Assembly: GCF_003626635.1 (NCBI RefSeq)
Contig: NZ_RAZT01000001.1
Coordinates: 1 to 64,000 of the forward strand
Origin: Micromonospora musae
Lineage (GTDB): Bacteria > Actinomycetota > Actinomycetes > Mycobacteriales > Micromonosporaceae
Direction of reading: 5' to 3'
DNA: 64,000 nt
In this document: positions 13,938 to 22,745 of the stretch, piece by piece
How positions within the stretch are numbered: the first letter of the stretch is position 1
Layout of the letters: each line of letters opens with the position of its first letter
The notes under the pieces: generated by a model
Told to the model about the DNA's origin: nothing
Seen by the model: only the letters and a program-made list of their open reading frames with translations
Databases searched by the model: none
Program-made: the position numbers and the translations under genes

Positions 13938-14705
13938 TCAGAGCGGTGGCGGGCAGCGGTCGGGGAGGGTGACGGTTCCCGGCTGGTGGCTGAAGGTGGT
14001 CAGGGTGAACCACTCGTCGAGCGCGGGATCGAAGAGGTTCTGGAAGCCGAATTGCAGCACCTGCCACCACTGGCCCGGGTTGCGCTGGTCGACGTAGACG
14101 TCGCCGAGCGCGATGGGGAACCGGGGGTTCTCTCCCGGCTGGGTGGAGCCCCCGACGACGCCGACCCGCCAGTGGTCGACGCGCCGGTCCTTCTTCCCCT
14201 GGAGGATCTCCGGCCCGACGTAGCGTGCGGTCTTCAGCAGGTCGTTGAGGATCTGGCGGTTGAAGAACCCGACCCGGTCGCACTGGCGCGGCGGGGTCGC
14301 CGGGATGCCGGGCCACTTGTAGGTGAGTGTGTAGAGCGTGTTGCGGTAGATGATGTTCGTGAACCAGATCGGGTGCTCCGGGCCGCCCGCGATCATCTGG
14401 CTGTCGCCGCCCCGGCCCTGCCAGGTGAAGGGCACGTCGATGCCGAGGTCGCGGACGACGTAGCGGCCCTCGCCCCGGAAGTCGGCCGGCAGCAGCGGCG
14501 GGCGGGGCTCCTCGAAGACCGGTGGGACGCCCGCCGCCTGCCCGAGGCCGGCGACCGTCGTCTCGTCGGCGGGGGCGGCGTTGCCGGCCGGGGTCGGCTT
14601 CGGTGGCGGGGGACCGTCCACCGGACCGGGCGCGATGAGGGCGAGGGCGAGCGCGCCGGTGACACTCGTCGAGATCAACCTGCGAAGTGCTCGCGTCCGG
14701 GTCAT
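13938..14705 (-). CDS. Secreted protein of unknown function
   Basis: A 255-residue product with a typical Sec signal: Arg-rich start MTRTRALRRL, hydrophobic core GALALALIAPG, then a Pro-rich linker (about 33-50). The mature part is aromatic-rich and probably beta-stranded (FTWQGRGGDSQMIAGG, TNIIYRNTLYTLTYKWPG, WWQVLQFGFQNLF), with two cysteines that could form a disulphide. GGAGG lies 5 nt before the ATG. An earlier in-frame start would add about 70 low-complexity residues ahead of the signal and is rejected. I do not recognise the family. An exported or cell-surface role is inferred. Confidence 0.75.
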   Translation of the reverse strand: MTRTRALRRLISTSVTGALALALIAPGPVDGPPPPKPTPAGNAAPADETTVAGLGQAAGVPPVFEEPRPPLLPADFRGEGRYVVRDLGIDVPFTWQGRGGDSQMIAGGPEHPIWFTNIIYRNTLYTLTYKWPGIPATPPRQCDRVGFFNRQILNDLLKTARYVGPEILQGKKDRRVDHWRVGVVGGSTQPGENPRFPIALGDVYVDQRNPGQWWQVLQFGFQNLFDPALDEWFTLTTFSHQPGTVTLPDRCPPPL

Positions 14706-15009
14706 CTGCCCCTCCAGGGTGGGAACGGCTCGAAGCGGACGAGCCAGGGATGAATCGGTAACTTCTTCGCGAATCGTAATGGTTGGCACGGTGATCGACT
14801 TGGCTTCCTCGAAGTCGGGGTCTCCGGGGGCCGCGGATGCCCCGACTTCACCGAGCCCTCGCTGATCGCGCTTCCGACGCTCTCGAGCAACCCGGACGTT
14901 CTCCCTGGAACCGGGCACACCGGACCCCCGTACGGCATAGCGTCACGGTGGCGGGCACCACCACCGCCGCACCGCCCGACCGGCGGCCACGCCCTGCGGA
15001 GGGACCGAC
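14706..15009. other. Intergenic region between divergent secreted-protein and SRPBCC genes
   Basis: Both genes should start from here. GGAGGG (14998-15003) is the ribosome site for the plus-strand gene. I see no clear -10/-35 pair, repeat or RNA gene. Confidence 0.3.
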
Positions 15010-15966
15010 GTGAACCCAATCGACGGAGTGCTCCTGCCCGAACTGGACTCACCCGTCCGCGATCCGCACCTGCCCCGGGCCCTCGGCTGGCTGAGCCTCG
15101 CCCTCGGGGCGAGCGCCGTGGCCGCACCCGGCCCGCTCGCTCGGCTCACCGGCATCGACGACTCGCCGGCGGCCGGCACGGTCATCCCGGCCCTCGGCGC
15201 CCGCGAACTGGGCCACGGGCTCGGACTGGTCGCCGGACGCCGACCCTCCGGCTGGGCCTGGACCCGGGTCGCCGGCGACGCGATGGACCTGAGCCTGCTC
15301 GGCTGGGCGATGACCGACCGCAGCGGTGAGCGACGCCGCCGGCTCGCCCTCACCACGGCCGTGGTCGCCGGCATCACCGCCCTCGACGTGCTCGCCGCGC
15401 TCAGCGCCGGGCGCGCCCGCCGGACCCGCGACCGGACCATCCGCATCGACATGGCGGTGACCGTCAACCGCACCCCGGCCGAGGCGTACCGGTACTGGCG
15501 GGACATGGAGAACCTGCCCCGGTTCATGTCGCACGTGGAGGCGATCCGCACCATCGACCTGCGCCGGTCGCACTGGACGGTGCGGGGGCCCGCCGGTCGG
15601 CACGTCGAGTGGGATGCGGAGATCGTCGACGACCAGCCGAACCGGTCGATCGCCTGGCGGTCGCTGCCCGGCACGCCGGTGCCCAACGCCGGTCGGGTCC
15701 GATTCGTGCCCGCTCCGGGGGAGCGGGGCACCGAGGTACGCGTCCAGCTCGGCTACGTGCCCCCGGCCGGAGCGGTGGGCCGGGCCGTGGCCAAGGTCTT
15801 CGGCGAGGAGCCGGAGCAGCAGGTCCGCGACGACCTGCGCCGGTTCAAGCAGGTACTCGAGACCGGCGACGTGGTCCGCTCCGACAGCAGCCCGGACGGC
15901 ATCTCGGTACGACAGCAGGTCATGCAGCGCCCCGCCCAGCCGCTGCCCAACGGTTTCCGCCGCTGA
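15010..15966 (+). CDS. SRPBCC-family protein with N-terminal hydrophobic region
   Basis: A 318-residue protein. Residues 15-135 carry hydrophobic helices (ALGWLSLALGASAVAAP, LALTTAVVAGITALDVLAAL). Residues about 145-285 form an SRPBCC/START-like fold, with strands IRIDMAVTVNRTPAEAYRYW, RFMSHVEAI, and a GRVRFVPAPGERGTEVRVQL-like pair. This fold binds hydrophobic ligands. The start GTG has GGAGGG 6 nt upstream. The alcohol dehydrogenase gene begins 28 nt downstream, so they are probably co-transcribed. Its ligand and any enzymatic activity are unknown. Confidence 0.8.
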   Translation: MNPIDGVLLPELDSPVRDPHLPRALGWLSLALGASAVAAPGPLARLTGIDDSPAAGTVIPALGARELGHGLGLVAGRRPSGWAWTRVAGDAMDLSLLGWAMTDRSGERRRRLALTTAVVAGITALDVLAALSAGRARRTRDRTIRIDMAVTVNRTPAEAYRYWRDMENLPRFMSHVEAIRTIDLRRSHWTVRGPAGRHVEWDAEIVDDQPNRSIAWRSLPGTPVPNAGRVRFVPAPGERGTEVRVQLGYVPPAGAVGRAVAKVFGEEPEQQVRDDLRRFKQVLETGDVVRSDSSPDGISVRQQVMQRPAQPLPNGFRR

Positions 15967-15994
15967 GCCGCTCGATGCGCGAGGAGGAGCAGGG

Positions 15995-17167
<1,173 letters not shown>

Positions 17168-17243
17168 CCGCGCTCGGTCGGCCGCTCGGCGGTCCTGGAC
17201 CGCGGCCGCGTCTGCCGACCCGCGACCTCGGTAGGGTGTCGGC

Positions 17244-17306
17244 ATGCCCGTCGCGACCCGGACGCCCGATCATGAGGTGCTGACGGCGGGGCCCGTCCGG
17301 TTGTGA
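17244..17306 (+). CDS. 20-codon leaderless upstream ORF of the ion channel gene
   Basis: TAGGGT (17232-17237) sits 6 nt before the ATG, as in actinobacterial leaderless transcripts. The frame encodes 20 residues, and its TGA overlaps the channel GTG as GTGA. Ribosomes finishing this frame could restart on the channel gene. No family match; a coupling role is inferred. Confidence 0.3.
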   Translation: MPVATRTPDHEVLTAGPVRL

Positions 17307-18250
17307 GTCGCACCCAGCCGCCCCGCCAGCGGCGGGCCGCCGCCGCGTCGCCGTCGACCTTCACCCGGATCTCCGACCGGTGTGCCCGCGCCGTGCGGTC
17401 CCGGCCGTTCGAGATCGCGATCATCGTCCTCATCGTGGCCAACGGGGTCGTCCTCGGCATCGAGACCTTTCCGCACCTGGGGGCGGCCGGGCCCGTCCTG
17501 CGCTGGCTGGAGCTGGCGTTCCGGGCCGCGTTCGTCACCGAGATCGTCATCCGGGTGCTCGCCTACGGGCGACGCCCCCAGGATTTCTTCCGGCACGGCT
17601 GGAACATCTTCGACTTCCTGGTCACGCTGGCGATCTTCATCCCTGGTCTGCACGGCGACTCGGCACTGCTGCGCGTACTGCGGGTGGCCCGGGTGCTGCG
17701 GCTCGTCCGGTTCTCCCCGGGGCTGCGGACGATCGTGGCGGCGCTGCTGCGCAGCCTCCCCGGCGTCGCGGGTTTCCTCGCGCTGGCCATGGTGACCCTG
17801 TACGTCTACGGCATGGCCGGCTGGCTGATCTTCGGTGACACGTACCCGGAGCAGTACGGCGACATCGGGCGGTCCCTGCTGACGCTCTTCGTGCTGCTCT
17901 CCCTGGAGACGCTGCCCGACCTGATGGAGCAGGGCCTGGCCATCTCCCCGTGGACCCTGCTCTACTACGTCAGCTACGTGATCATCACGGTGAACCTGCT
18001 GCTCAACATCCTGATCGCGGTCATCGTGAACTCGATGGAGGAGGCGCGTCGCCTGGAGATGACCGAGCGGTTGGCGCCCGGGTACGACGAGGACGGCGAC
18101 GGGGTGCCCGACGAGGTGGACCGCATCGCGCTGACCCAGCGGCTGGACGACCTGCGCGCCGTCATCACCGAGCTGGAGCGCGAGCTGCGCATCGACCGCG
18201 AGGACGCGCACGCGCGGCACGGGGCGGTGAGCCGGCGCGCCGAGCGCTAA
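17303..18250 (+). CDS. Voltage-gated ion channel (six-helix ion transport protein)
   Basis: A single-domain voltage-gated channel of 315 residues that should assemble as a tetramer in the membrane. S1 lies at about 35-53, S2 at 68-88 and S3 at 100-117. S4 at 121-138 has five arginines at three-residue spacing (124, 127, 130, 133, 136). S5 is at about 152-175, a pore loop follows with the filter-like LSLETLP (Glu202), and S6 is at 218-248. A C-terminal tail includes an acidic DEDGDGVPDE stretch and a coiled coil. The filter resembles the LESW region of bacterial sodium channels, with Leu-Pro in place of Ser-Trp, so ion selectivity is uncertain. The GNAT gene starts 1 nt after its stop. Confidence 0.88.
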   Translation: MSRTQPPRQRRAAAASPSTFTRISDRCARAVRSRPFEIAIIVLIVANGVVLGIETFPHLGAAGPVLRWLELAFRAAFVTEIVIRVLAYGRRPQDFFRHGWNIFDFLVTLAIFIPGLHGDSALLRVLRVARVLRLVRFSPGLRTIVAALLRSLPGVAGFLALAMVTLYVYGMAGWLIFGDTYPEQYGDIGRSLLTLFVLLSLETLPDLMEQGLAISPWTLLYYVSYVIITVNLLLNILIAVIVNSMEEARRLEMTERLAPGYDEDGDGVPDEVDRIALTQRLDDLRAVITELERELRIDREDAHARHGAVSRRAER

Positions 18251-18251
18251 C

Positions 18252-18839
18252 GTGTCCGGTGTGGAGGGCCGCTACCCGCCGGTGCCCGTGCCCGGCATCG
18301 CTCACGAGAGCGACGGCGACGTCGTGCGGCTGCGCCCGGTGACCGAGCCCGACCTCGCCATGTTCCGGCGGTTCTGCACCGAGCCCGGGCTGATCGGCCT
18401 CGACTGGGGTGGCTTCCGCGACCCGGGTGAGTCAGTGCGACGCTTCGCGGTCGACGGGATGCTCAGCGCGCAGGACGGTCGGCTCGTCGTCGAGGCCGGG
18501 CCCGATGCGGTCGCGGCGGGTTTCGTGAGCTACCGGGCCGGTCAGTACGCCCCGCGCGCCGACTACTGGGAGATCGGCATCGCCCTGTTGCCGCAGTGGC
18601 GCGGGCGGGGCGTCGGCTGGCGCGCGCAAGCGTTGCTCTGCGACTACCTCTTCGCGCACACCCCTGTGCAGCGCATCCAGGCCGGCACCCACCCGGAGAA
18701 CCTGCCCGAGCAGCGCTCGCTGGAGAAGGCGGGCTTCCAGCTGGAGGGGGTGGTCCGGGCCTGCGAGTTCCGGGCCGGGCGGTGGCGTGACGGCTACCTC
18801 TACAGCCGACTGCGCGACGACCCGTCACCGTGGGACTGA
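18252..18839 (+). CDS. GNAT-family N-acetyltransferase
   Basis: Transfers an acetyl group from acetyl-CoA to an amine or protein N-terminus. The 195-residue product has the GNAT fold. Strands VVRLRPVTEPDL and FVSYRAGQYAP come before motif A, LPQWRGRGVGWRAQ, the CoA pyrophosphate loop. Then come IQAGTHPENLPEQRSLEKAG and a GVVRACEFRAGRWRDGYLYS-like C-terminus, as in RimJ/RimL-type members. The GTG start lies 1 nt after the channel stop, so it is probably on the same transcript. The substrate is unknown. Confidence 0.88.
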   Translation: MSGVEGRYPPVPVPGIAHESDGDVVRLRPVTEPDLAMFRRFCTEPGLIGLDWGGFRDPGESVRRFAVDGMLSAQDGRLVVEAGPDAVAAGFVSYRAGQYAPRADYWEIGIALLPQWRGRGVGWRAQALLCDYLFAHTPVQRIQAGTHPENLPEQRSLEKAGFQLEGVVRACEFRAGRWRDGYLYSRLRDDPSPWD

Positions 18840-18865
18840 GCGCAGCCCGCCGCTGAGCAGCGCCC

Positions 18866-20362
18866 TCAGGGCAGCGGCCACTCGTGCACCGGACGGTTGC
18901 TGTGCATCAGGTCGACGTAGTGGCGCAGCACCTCGCGCAGCGCCGCCGGCCGGTCCAGGTGGTCGGCGGTCTCCAGCCGGTGCAGGGTGCCGACCTGCCA
19001 GCTCGCCCCGTTGCGCCCGGTCAGGCAGCGCTGCTCGATGATGCCGAGCAGCCGGTCCCGCTCCCGCGGGTCCAACCCCCACTGGTCCAGCCCGTGGTGG
19101 GCCAGCGGCAGGAGCCGACGCAGCACCAGCTCGGTGACCGGAAGGTAGCCCAGGCCCGGCCAGTAGACCTGCGCGTCGATTCCGTGCCGGGCACAGTTGG
19201 TGAAGTTCTCCTCGGCCGCGCTGAACGACATCTGCGACCACAGTGGCCGGTCGGACTCGGCCAGCGCCCGGACCAGGCCGAAGTAGAAGGCGCCGTTGGC
19301 GATGGTGTCCACCACGGTCGGGCCGGCGGGCAGCACCCGGTTCTCCACCCGCAGGTGCGGCCGGCCCCGCAGCACGTCGTAGACCGGGCGGTTCCAGCGG
19401 TAGACCGTGCCGTTGTGCAGGCGCAGTTCGGCGAGGCTCGGCACTCCGCCCGCCGCGAGGGTTTCCGCCGGATCCTCCGGGTCGCAGACCGGCAGCAGGG
19501 CGGGGAAGAAGCGGACGTTCTCCTCGAAGAGGTCGAAGACGCTGGTGATCCAGCGTTCGCCGAACCAGACGCGGGGACGTACGCCCTGCGCCTTGATCTC
19601 CTCCGGTCGGGTGTCGGTGGCCTGCTGGAACAGCGGGATGCGGGTCTCCCGCCACAACTCCCGGCCGAACAGCAGCGGCGAGTTCGCGCCGACCGCCACC
19701 TGCACGCCGGCGATGCACTGGGCGGCGTTCCAGTAGTCGGCGAACTGCGCGGGGCTCACCTGGAGGTGGAACTGGGTGCTGGTGCAGGCCGCCTCCGGAG
19801 TGATCGTGTCGGCGGTGACCGCCAGCCGCTCCACCCCGTTGATGGAGATCCGCAGGTCCTCGCCCCGCGCGGCGAAGATCTGCTCGTTGAGCAGCTCGTA
19901 GCGGGGATTTGAGGAGAGCGTGCCGGCGTTCAGGTGCGCCGGGAGCAGCGTCGGTAGGATGCCGATCATCACCATGTGCGCGCCGAGCGGGCGAGCCTTC
20001 TCCTCGGCGGCGTTCAGGCTGGCCCGGACGTGCTCCTCGAACTGCGCCGTGCCGGTGCCGGTCAACCGACGCGGCTCGACGTTGATCTCCAGGTTGAACT
20101 GGCCCAGCTCGGTCTGGAAGCTCGGGTCGGCGATGGCGGCCAGCACCTCGGCGTTGCGCATCGTGGGCTGCGACTCGCCGTCGACGAGGTTGAGTTCGAT
20201 CTCCAGCCCGGTCATCGGGCGGTCCACATCGAAGCGGGACTCGCGCAGCATCTCGGCGAAGACGTCCAGGCACCGGCGGACCTTGTCCCGGTAGCGCGCC
20301 CGGTCGTCCCGGCTGAAGGTGTGCGTGCCGACGTCTTCGCCCATGGTCACCGCCCGAGTCAC
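18866..20362 (-). CDS. GCS2-type glutamate-cysteine ligase family protein
   Basis: A 498-residue carboxylate-amine ligase of the glutamate-cysteine ligase 2 superfamily, expected to join glutamate to an amino-acid amine using ATP. The motif GLEIELNLVDGESQP and strand FNLEINVEPRRL carry acidic metal-binding residues. Further signatures are ISINGVERLA, VGANSPLLFGRELW, and LRVENRVLPAGPTVVDTIANG. The GTG at 20362 has AGGAGG 7 nt upstream, better than the ATG six codons later. Actinobacteria use mycothiol, and members also feed ergothioneine or other gamma-glutamyl compounds, so the true product is uncertain. It converges with the GNAT gene. Confidence 0.85.
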   Translation of the reverse strand: MTRAVTMGEDVGTHTFSRDDRARYRDKVRRCLDVFAEMLRESRFDVDRPMTGLEIELNLVDGESQPTMRNAEVLAAIADPSFQTELGQFNLEINVEPRRLTGTGTAQFEEHVRASLNAAEEKARPLGAHMVMIGILPTLLPAHLNAGTLSSNPRYELLNEQIFAARGEDLRISINGVERLAVTADTITPEAACTSTQFHLQVSPAQFADYWNAAQCIAGVQVAVGANSPLLFGRELWRETRIPLFQQATDTRPEEIKAQGVRPRVWFGERWITSVFDLFEENVRFFPALLPVCDPEDPAETLAAGGVPSLAELRLHNGTVYRWNRPVYDVLRGRPHLRVENRVLPAGPTVVDTIANGAFYFGLVRALAESDRPLWSQMSFSAAEENFTNCARHGIDAQVYWPGLGYLPVTELVLRRLLPLAHHGLDQWGLDPRERDRLLGIIEQRCLTGRNGASWQVGTLHRLETADHLDRPAALREVLRHYVDLMHSNRPVHEWPLP

Positions 20363-20424
20363 CGCTGGTCCTCCTAACCTCCCACGGCGGCGCGGGAAGG
20401 GGGAAGAGCCCGTGGAACCTTCCT

Positions 20425-20450
20425 CTACCCGTCCACGCATCGGGTGATTC
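20425..20450 (-). promoter_or_regulatory. Weak SigB-like promoter candidate for the ligase gene
   Basis: The minus strand reads GAAT, 16 nt, GGGTAG, ending 62 nt before the GTG start. The -10 fits the SigF/SigB type, but the -35 meets only the loosest GNNT rule, so this is a weak candidate. Confidence 0.25.
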
Positions 20451-20530
20451 CCGTCGCGTCCGGCCGGTCGGGCCCGGCTTCGCGGCCCAGCGCCGTTAGC
20501 ATGGCCGCCCGAGAGGTGGTGGCGGTGGGG

Positions 20531-20872
20531 ATGCGCGACAGGGTGACGAAGCTGTTCGTCGGTGCGGCGATCGCCGAGGCCTGTTCCTGGCTCGGTCTGC
20601 TGGTCGGGATGGCGGTGAAGTACGGCCCGCCCGGCAACGAGCTGGGCGTGAAGATCTTCGGGCCGATCCACGGCGGCCTCTTCGTCGTCTACCTGCTGCT
20701 GGTCCTGCTGGTGGCCCGGCGGCACCGGTGGAGCCTGCTCGCCACCGGGGTGGCGCTGGCCTGTGCGGTGCCCCCGTTCGCGACCCTCGTCTACGAGCGC
20801 TGGGCGCGCCGCCGGGGGATGCTCGGCGTGACGGAGGCCGTGGCGCCTCCGCAGCCCGCCACCGTGCGCTGA
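20531..20872 (+). CDS. DUF3817 small membrane protein
   Basis: A 113-residue integral membrane protein of the DUF3817 family. Helix 1 (about 8-28) is FVGAAIAEACSWLGLLVGM, followed by the conserved PIHGGLFVVYLLLVLLVA helix (about 45-65) and a third helix at about 70-90 (LLATGVALACAVPPF). The ATG at 20531 gives the family's usual start, MRDRVTKLF; a GTG-rich stretch and an ATG at 20501 precede it in frame. TAGCAT (20497-20502) may be its -10. Function is unknown; no operon partner. Confidence 0.75.
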   Translation: MRDRVTKLFVGAAIAEACSWLGLLVGMAVKYGPPGNELGVKIFGPIHGGLFVVYLLLVLLVARRHRWSLLATGVALACAVPPFATLVYERWARRRGMLGVTEAVAPPQPATVR

Positions 20873-20910
20873 GCACGCGGCCGCCCCGGCGGTCGTCGGC
20901 GGAACCTGCG

Positions 20911-20927
20911 GCGACCCCGGAGGTCGC
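20911..20927. terminator. Short hairpin between convergent genes
   Basis: GCGACC and GGTCGC form a 6-bp stem with a CCGGA loop. It lies between the DUF3817 gene and the membrane protein gene, which converge. No T run follows. Confidence 0.3.
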
Positions 20928-20928
20928 G

Positions 20929-21468
20929 TCAGGTCAGCGCCGACCAGGCGGCGATGCCGAGCAGCAGCAGGATTCCGAGCGTGGCCTGGAGCAGCAGCGG
21001 TGGGCCCAGGTGAGACCAGAGCGTCGCGGTGCGCGGGGTGAGCAGCTGCCCGGTGGTGAGGTTGACGATCCGCTCGATCCGCGGTGGCAGGTCCGGGTCG
21101 CGCTGCGCTCGCAGGGTCAGCTGCACGTGGTCGGCGGGGTGCACCGCGCTCTGCGCCAGATGTCCGTGCAGTTCGACCTCGTAGAGCCCGCCGGCGCCGT
21201 CGCGCAGCCGCACCGGGGTGACCAGGTATTCGGGGCCCTTGGTCAGATCCTTCCAGCGCCGTCGGGCTCCGCCGCCGCTGCCGGGCAGGATCGCGCGTAC
21301 CACCAGCATCAACAGCGCGCCCACGCCGGCCGCCGCCAGGACGGCCACCAGGACCGGCTTGCCGATGGCGATCTCGCGGGTGTAGCCCTCCAGGAACCGG
21401 ACCACCCGGCCGGTGAAGATCCGTTGCGTCGGATGAGCGATGCGCCGGGTATCGAGTCCGCTGTCCAT
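20929..21468 (-). CDS. Membrane protein of unknown function
   Basis: A 179-residue protein with one hydrophobic helix at about 35-58 (VLVAVLAAAGVGALLMLVV) and another at the C-terminus (LLLQATLGILLLLGIAAW). A soluble beta-rich stretch of about 100 residues lies between them (EYLVTPVRLRDG, YEVELHGHLAQS, VQLTLRAQRDP). I used the ATG at 21468; a GTG at 21516 is also in frame. I do not recognise the family. The topology suggests a domain tethered at both ends to the membrane. Confidence 0.6.
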   Translation of the reverse strand: MDSGLDTRRIAHPTQRIFTGRVVRFLEGYTREIAIGKPVLVAVLAAAGVGALLMLVVRAILPGSGGGARRRWKDLTKGPEYLVTPVRLRDGAGGLYEVELHGHLAQSAVHPADHVQLTLRAQRDPDLPPRIERIVNLTTGQLLTPRTATLWSHLGPPLLLQATLGILLLLGIAAWSALT

Positions 21469-21620
21469 GACCACCACCGAGAGTCCTGATCCGTTCACTG
21501 ATGGTATCCGTGCCACGGGTTGAACGGCGTGAATGAAACCTGGTCACGCACTCATGTCCGGCCAGGTGACATTCCGGGCGGCACGGGTATGCGCAGGGCC
21601 GAGCTGGAAAGGGGTCGAGC

Positions 21621-22745
21621 ATGCAGCTGTCCTTCCTGCGGCCGCTCTACGACCGACCCGGGCCGTGGTGCTCGGTGTACCTGGACGCGTCGGCCGACAC
21701 GCACGACGCCCACCCGGCGCTCGACCTGCGCTGGCGGGCACTGCAGGGCCAACTGGTCGAGCAGGGCGCGGACGAGCCGACGGTCGCCGCGCTGGACCGG
21801 GTGATCCGGGGACACGACCCGGTCGCGGGGGACTACGGCCTGGCCGTCTTCGCCACCCGTGGGCGGGTGGTGCTCACCGAGTACCTCTCGGCGCCGCCGC
21901 TGCGCGATCTCGCCGCGTACGCGCCGCTGCCGCACGTGATGCCGCTGCTCGCCCAGCGCGGCGAGCAGGTCGCCTGGGTGCGGGTGCTCGCCGACCGGAC
22001 CGGCGCGGACGCCGTGGCGGTCAGCGCCGGGGGAGTGCCCCGCCGGGCGCACGTCGTCGGCCGCGAGGACTTCCGGCTGCGCCGGGTGCAGCCGGGTGGC
22101 TGGTCGCAGTCGCGCTACCAGCGGGCGGCCATGGAGGCGTGGCACCACAACGCCGGTGACGTCACGGCCGCAACGGTCGAGCTGGCCGAGAAGGTCGGCG
22201 CGGACGTGGTGGTGGTCGCCGGGGACGTCCGGGCCACCGGAGTGATCGCCGCGCAGATGCCGCCCCGATGGCAGGACCTGGTCGTCCGGACCGACGCCGG
22301 CTCCCGGGCCGGTGGCGCCGACCAGACGCTCCTGGACGACCTGACCGTGCAGACCATCGCCGAGGTGGCAGACCAGCGGATCACCCTGGCCCTGGACCGG
22401 TTCGGCATGCAGGAGGACGTCGGCGCGGGGCTGGACGCCGTGGTCGCCGCGCTGCAACGCAACCAGGTCGACAACATGCTGATCGTCGACGACCCGTCCG
22501 CCAACGGCGAACTCTGGATCGGTCCGGAACCGACCGAGATCGCCGTCGACCCGGGGCAGCTGGACGCCATGCGCGTCGACGACCCGCTGCGGGTACGCGC
22601 CGACGCGGCCCTGGTCCGCGCGCTCGTGGGGACCGGCGCCGAGCTGACCGTGCTCGGCCCGGACGAGGCACCGGAGTTGACCGACGGCGTGGGCGCGGTG
22701 CTGCGATACGCGGACGCCAGCACGCCGGGACGGGGCGATGGCTGA
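21621..22745 (+). CDS. Rv2629-like baeRF/Vms1-type release-factor-fold protein
   Basis: A 374-residue member of the bacterial archaeo-eukaryotic release factor (eRF1-like) families typified by mycobacterial Rv2629, related to Vms1/Ankzf1 peptidyl-tRNA hydrolases. The N-terminal part has WCSVYLDASADTHDA, then a central RNase H-like fold with DFRLRRVQPGGWSQSRYQRA. The Gln/Arg-rich part is the family hallmark. The C-terminal domain has VVVVAGDVRATGVIAAQMP and DNMLIVDDPSANGELWIG. A role in ribosome rescue or stress is inferred from family work. GAAAGGGG precedes the ATG. The stop overlaps the next gene by 8 nt. Confidence 0.82.
   Translation: MQLSFLRPLYDRPGPWCSVYLDASADTHDAHPALDLRWRALQGQLVEQGADEPTVAALDRVIRGHDPVAGDYGLAVFATRGRVVLTEYLSAPPLRDLAAYAPLPHVMPLLAQRGEQVAWVRVLADRTGADAVAVSAGGVPRRAHVVGREDFRLRRVQPGGWSQSRYQRAAMEAWHHNAGDVTAATVELAEKVGADVVVVAGDVRATGVIAAQMPPRWQDLVVRTDAGSRAGGADQTLLDDLTVQTIAEVADQRITLALDRFGMQEDVGAGLDAVVAALQRNQVDNMLIVDDPSANGELWIGPEPTEIAVDPGQLDAMRVDDPLRVRADAALVRALVGTGAELTVLGPDEAPELTDGVGAVLRYADASTPGRGDG

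Noticed and set aside
14706..14918. Longer N-terminus for the secreted protein
   Set aside because: The extra residues precede the signal peptide and are not protein-like; GGAGG supports the later ATG.
21585..21590. GGGTAT before the Rv2629-like gene
   Set aside because: The -35 at the right distance reads GGTG, which does not match the GTTT rule.
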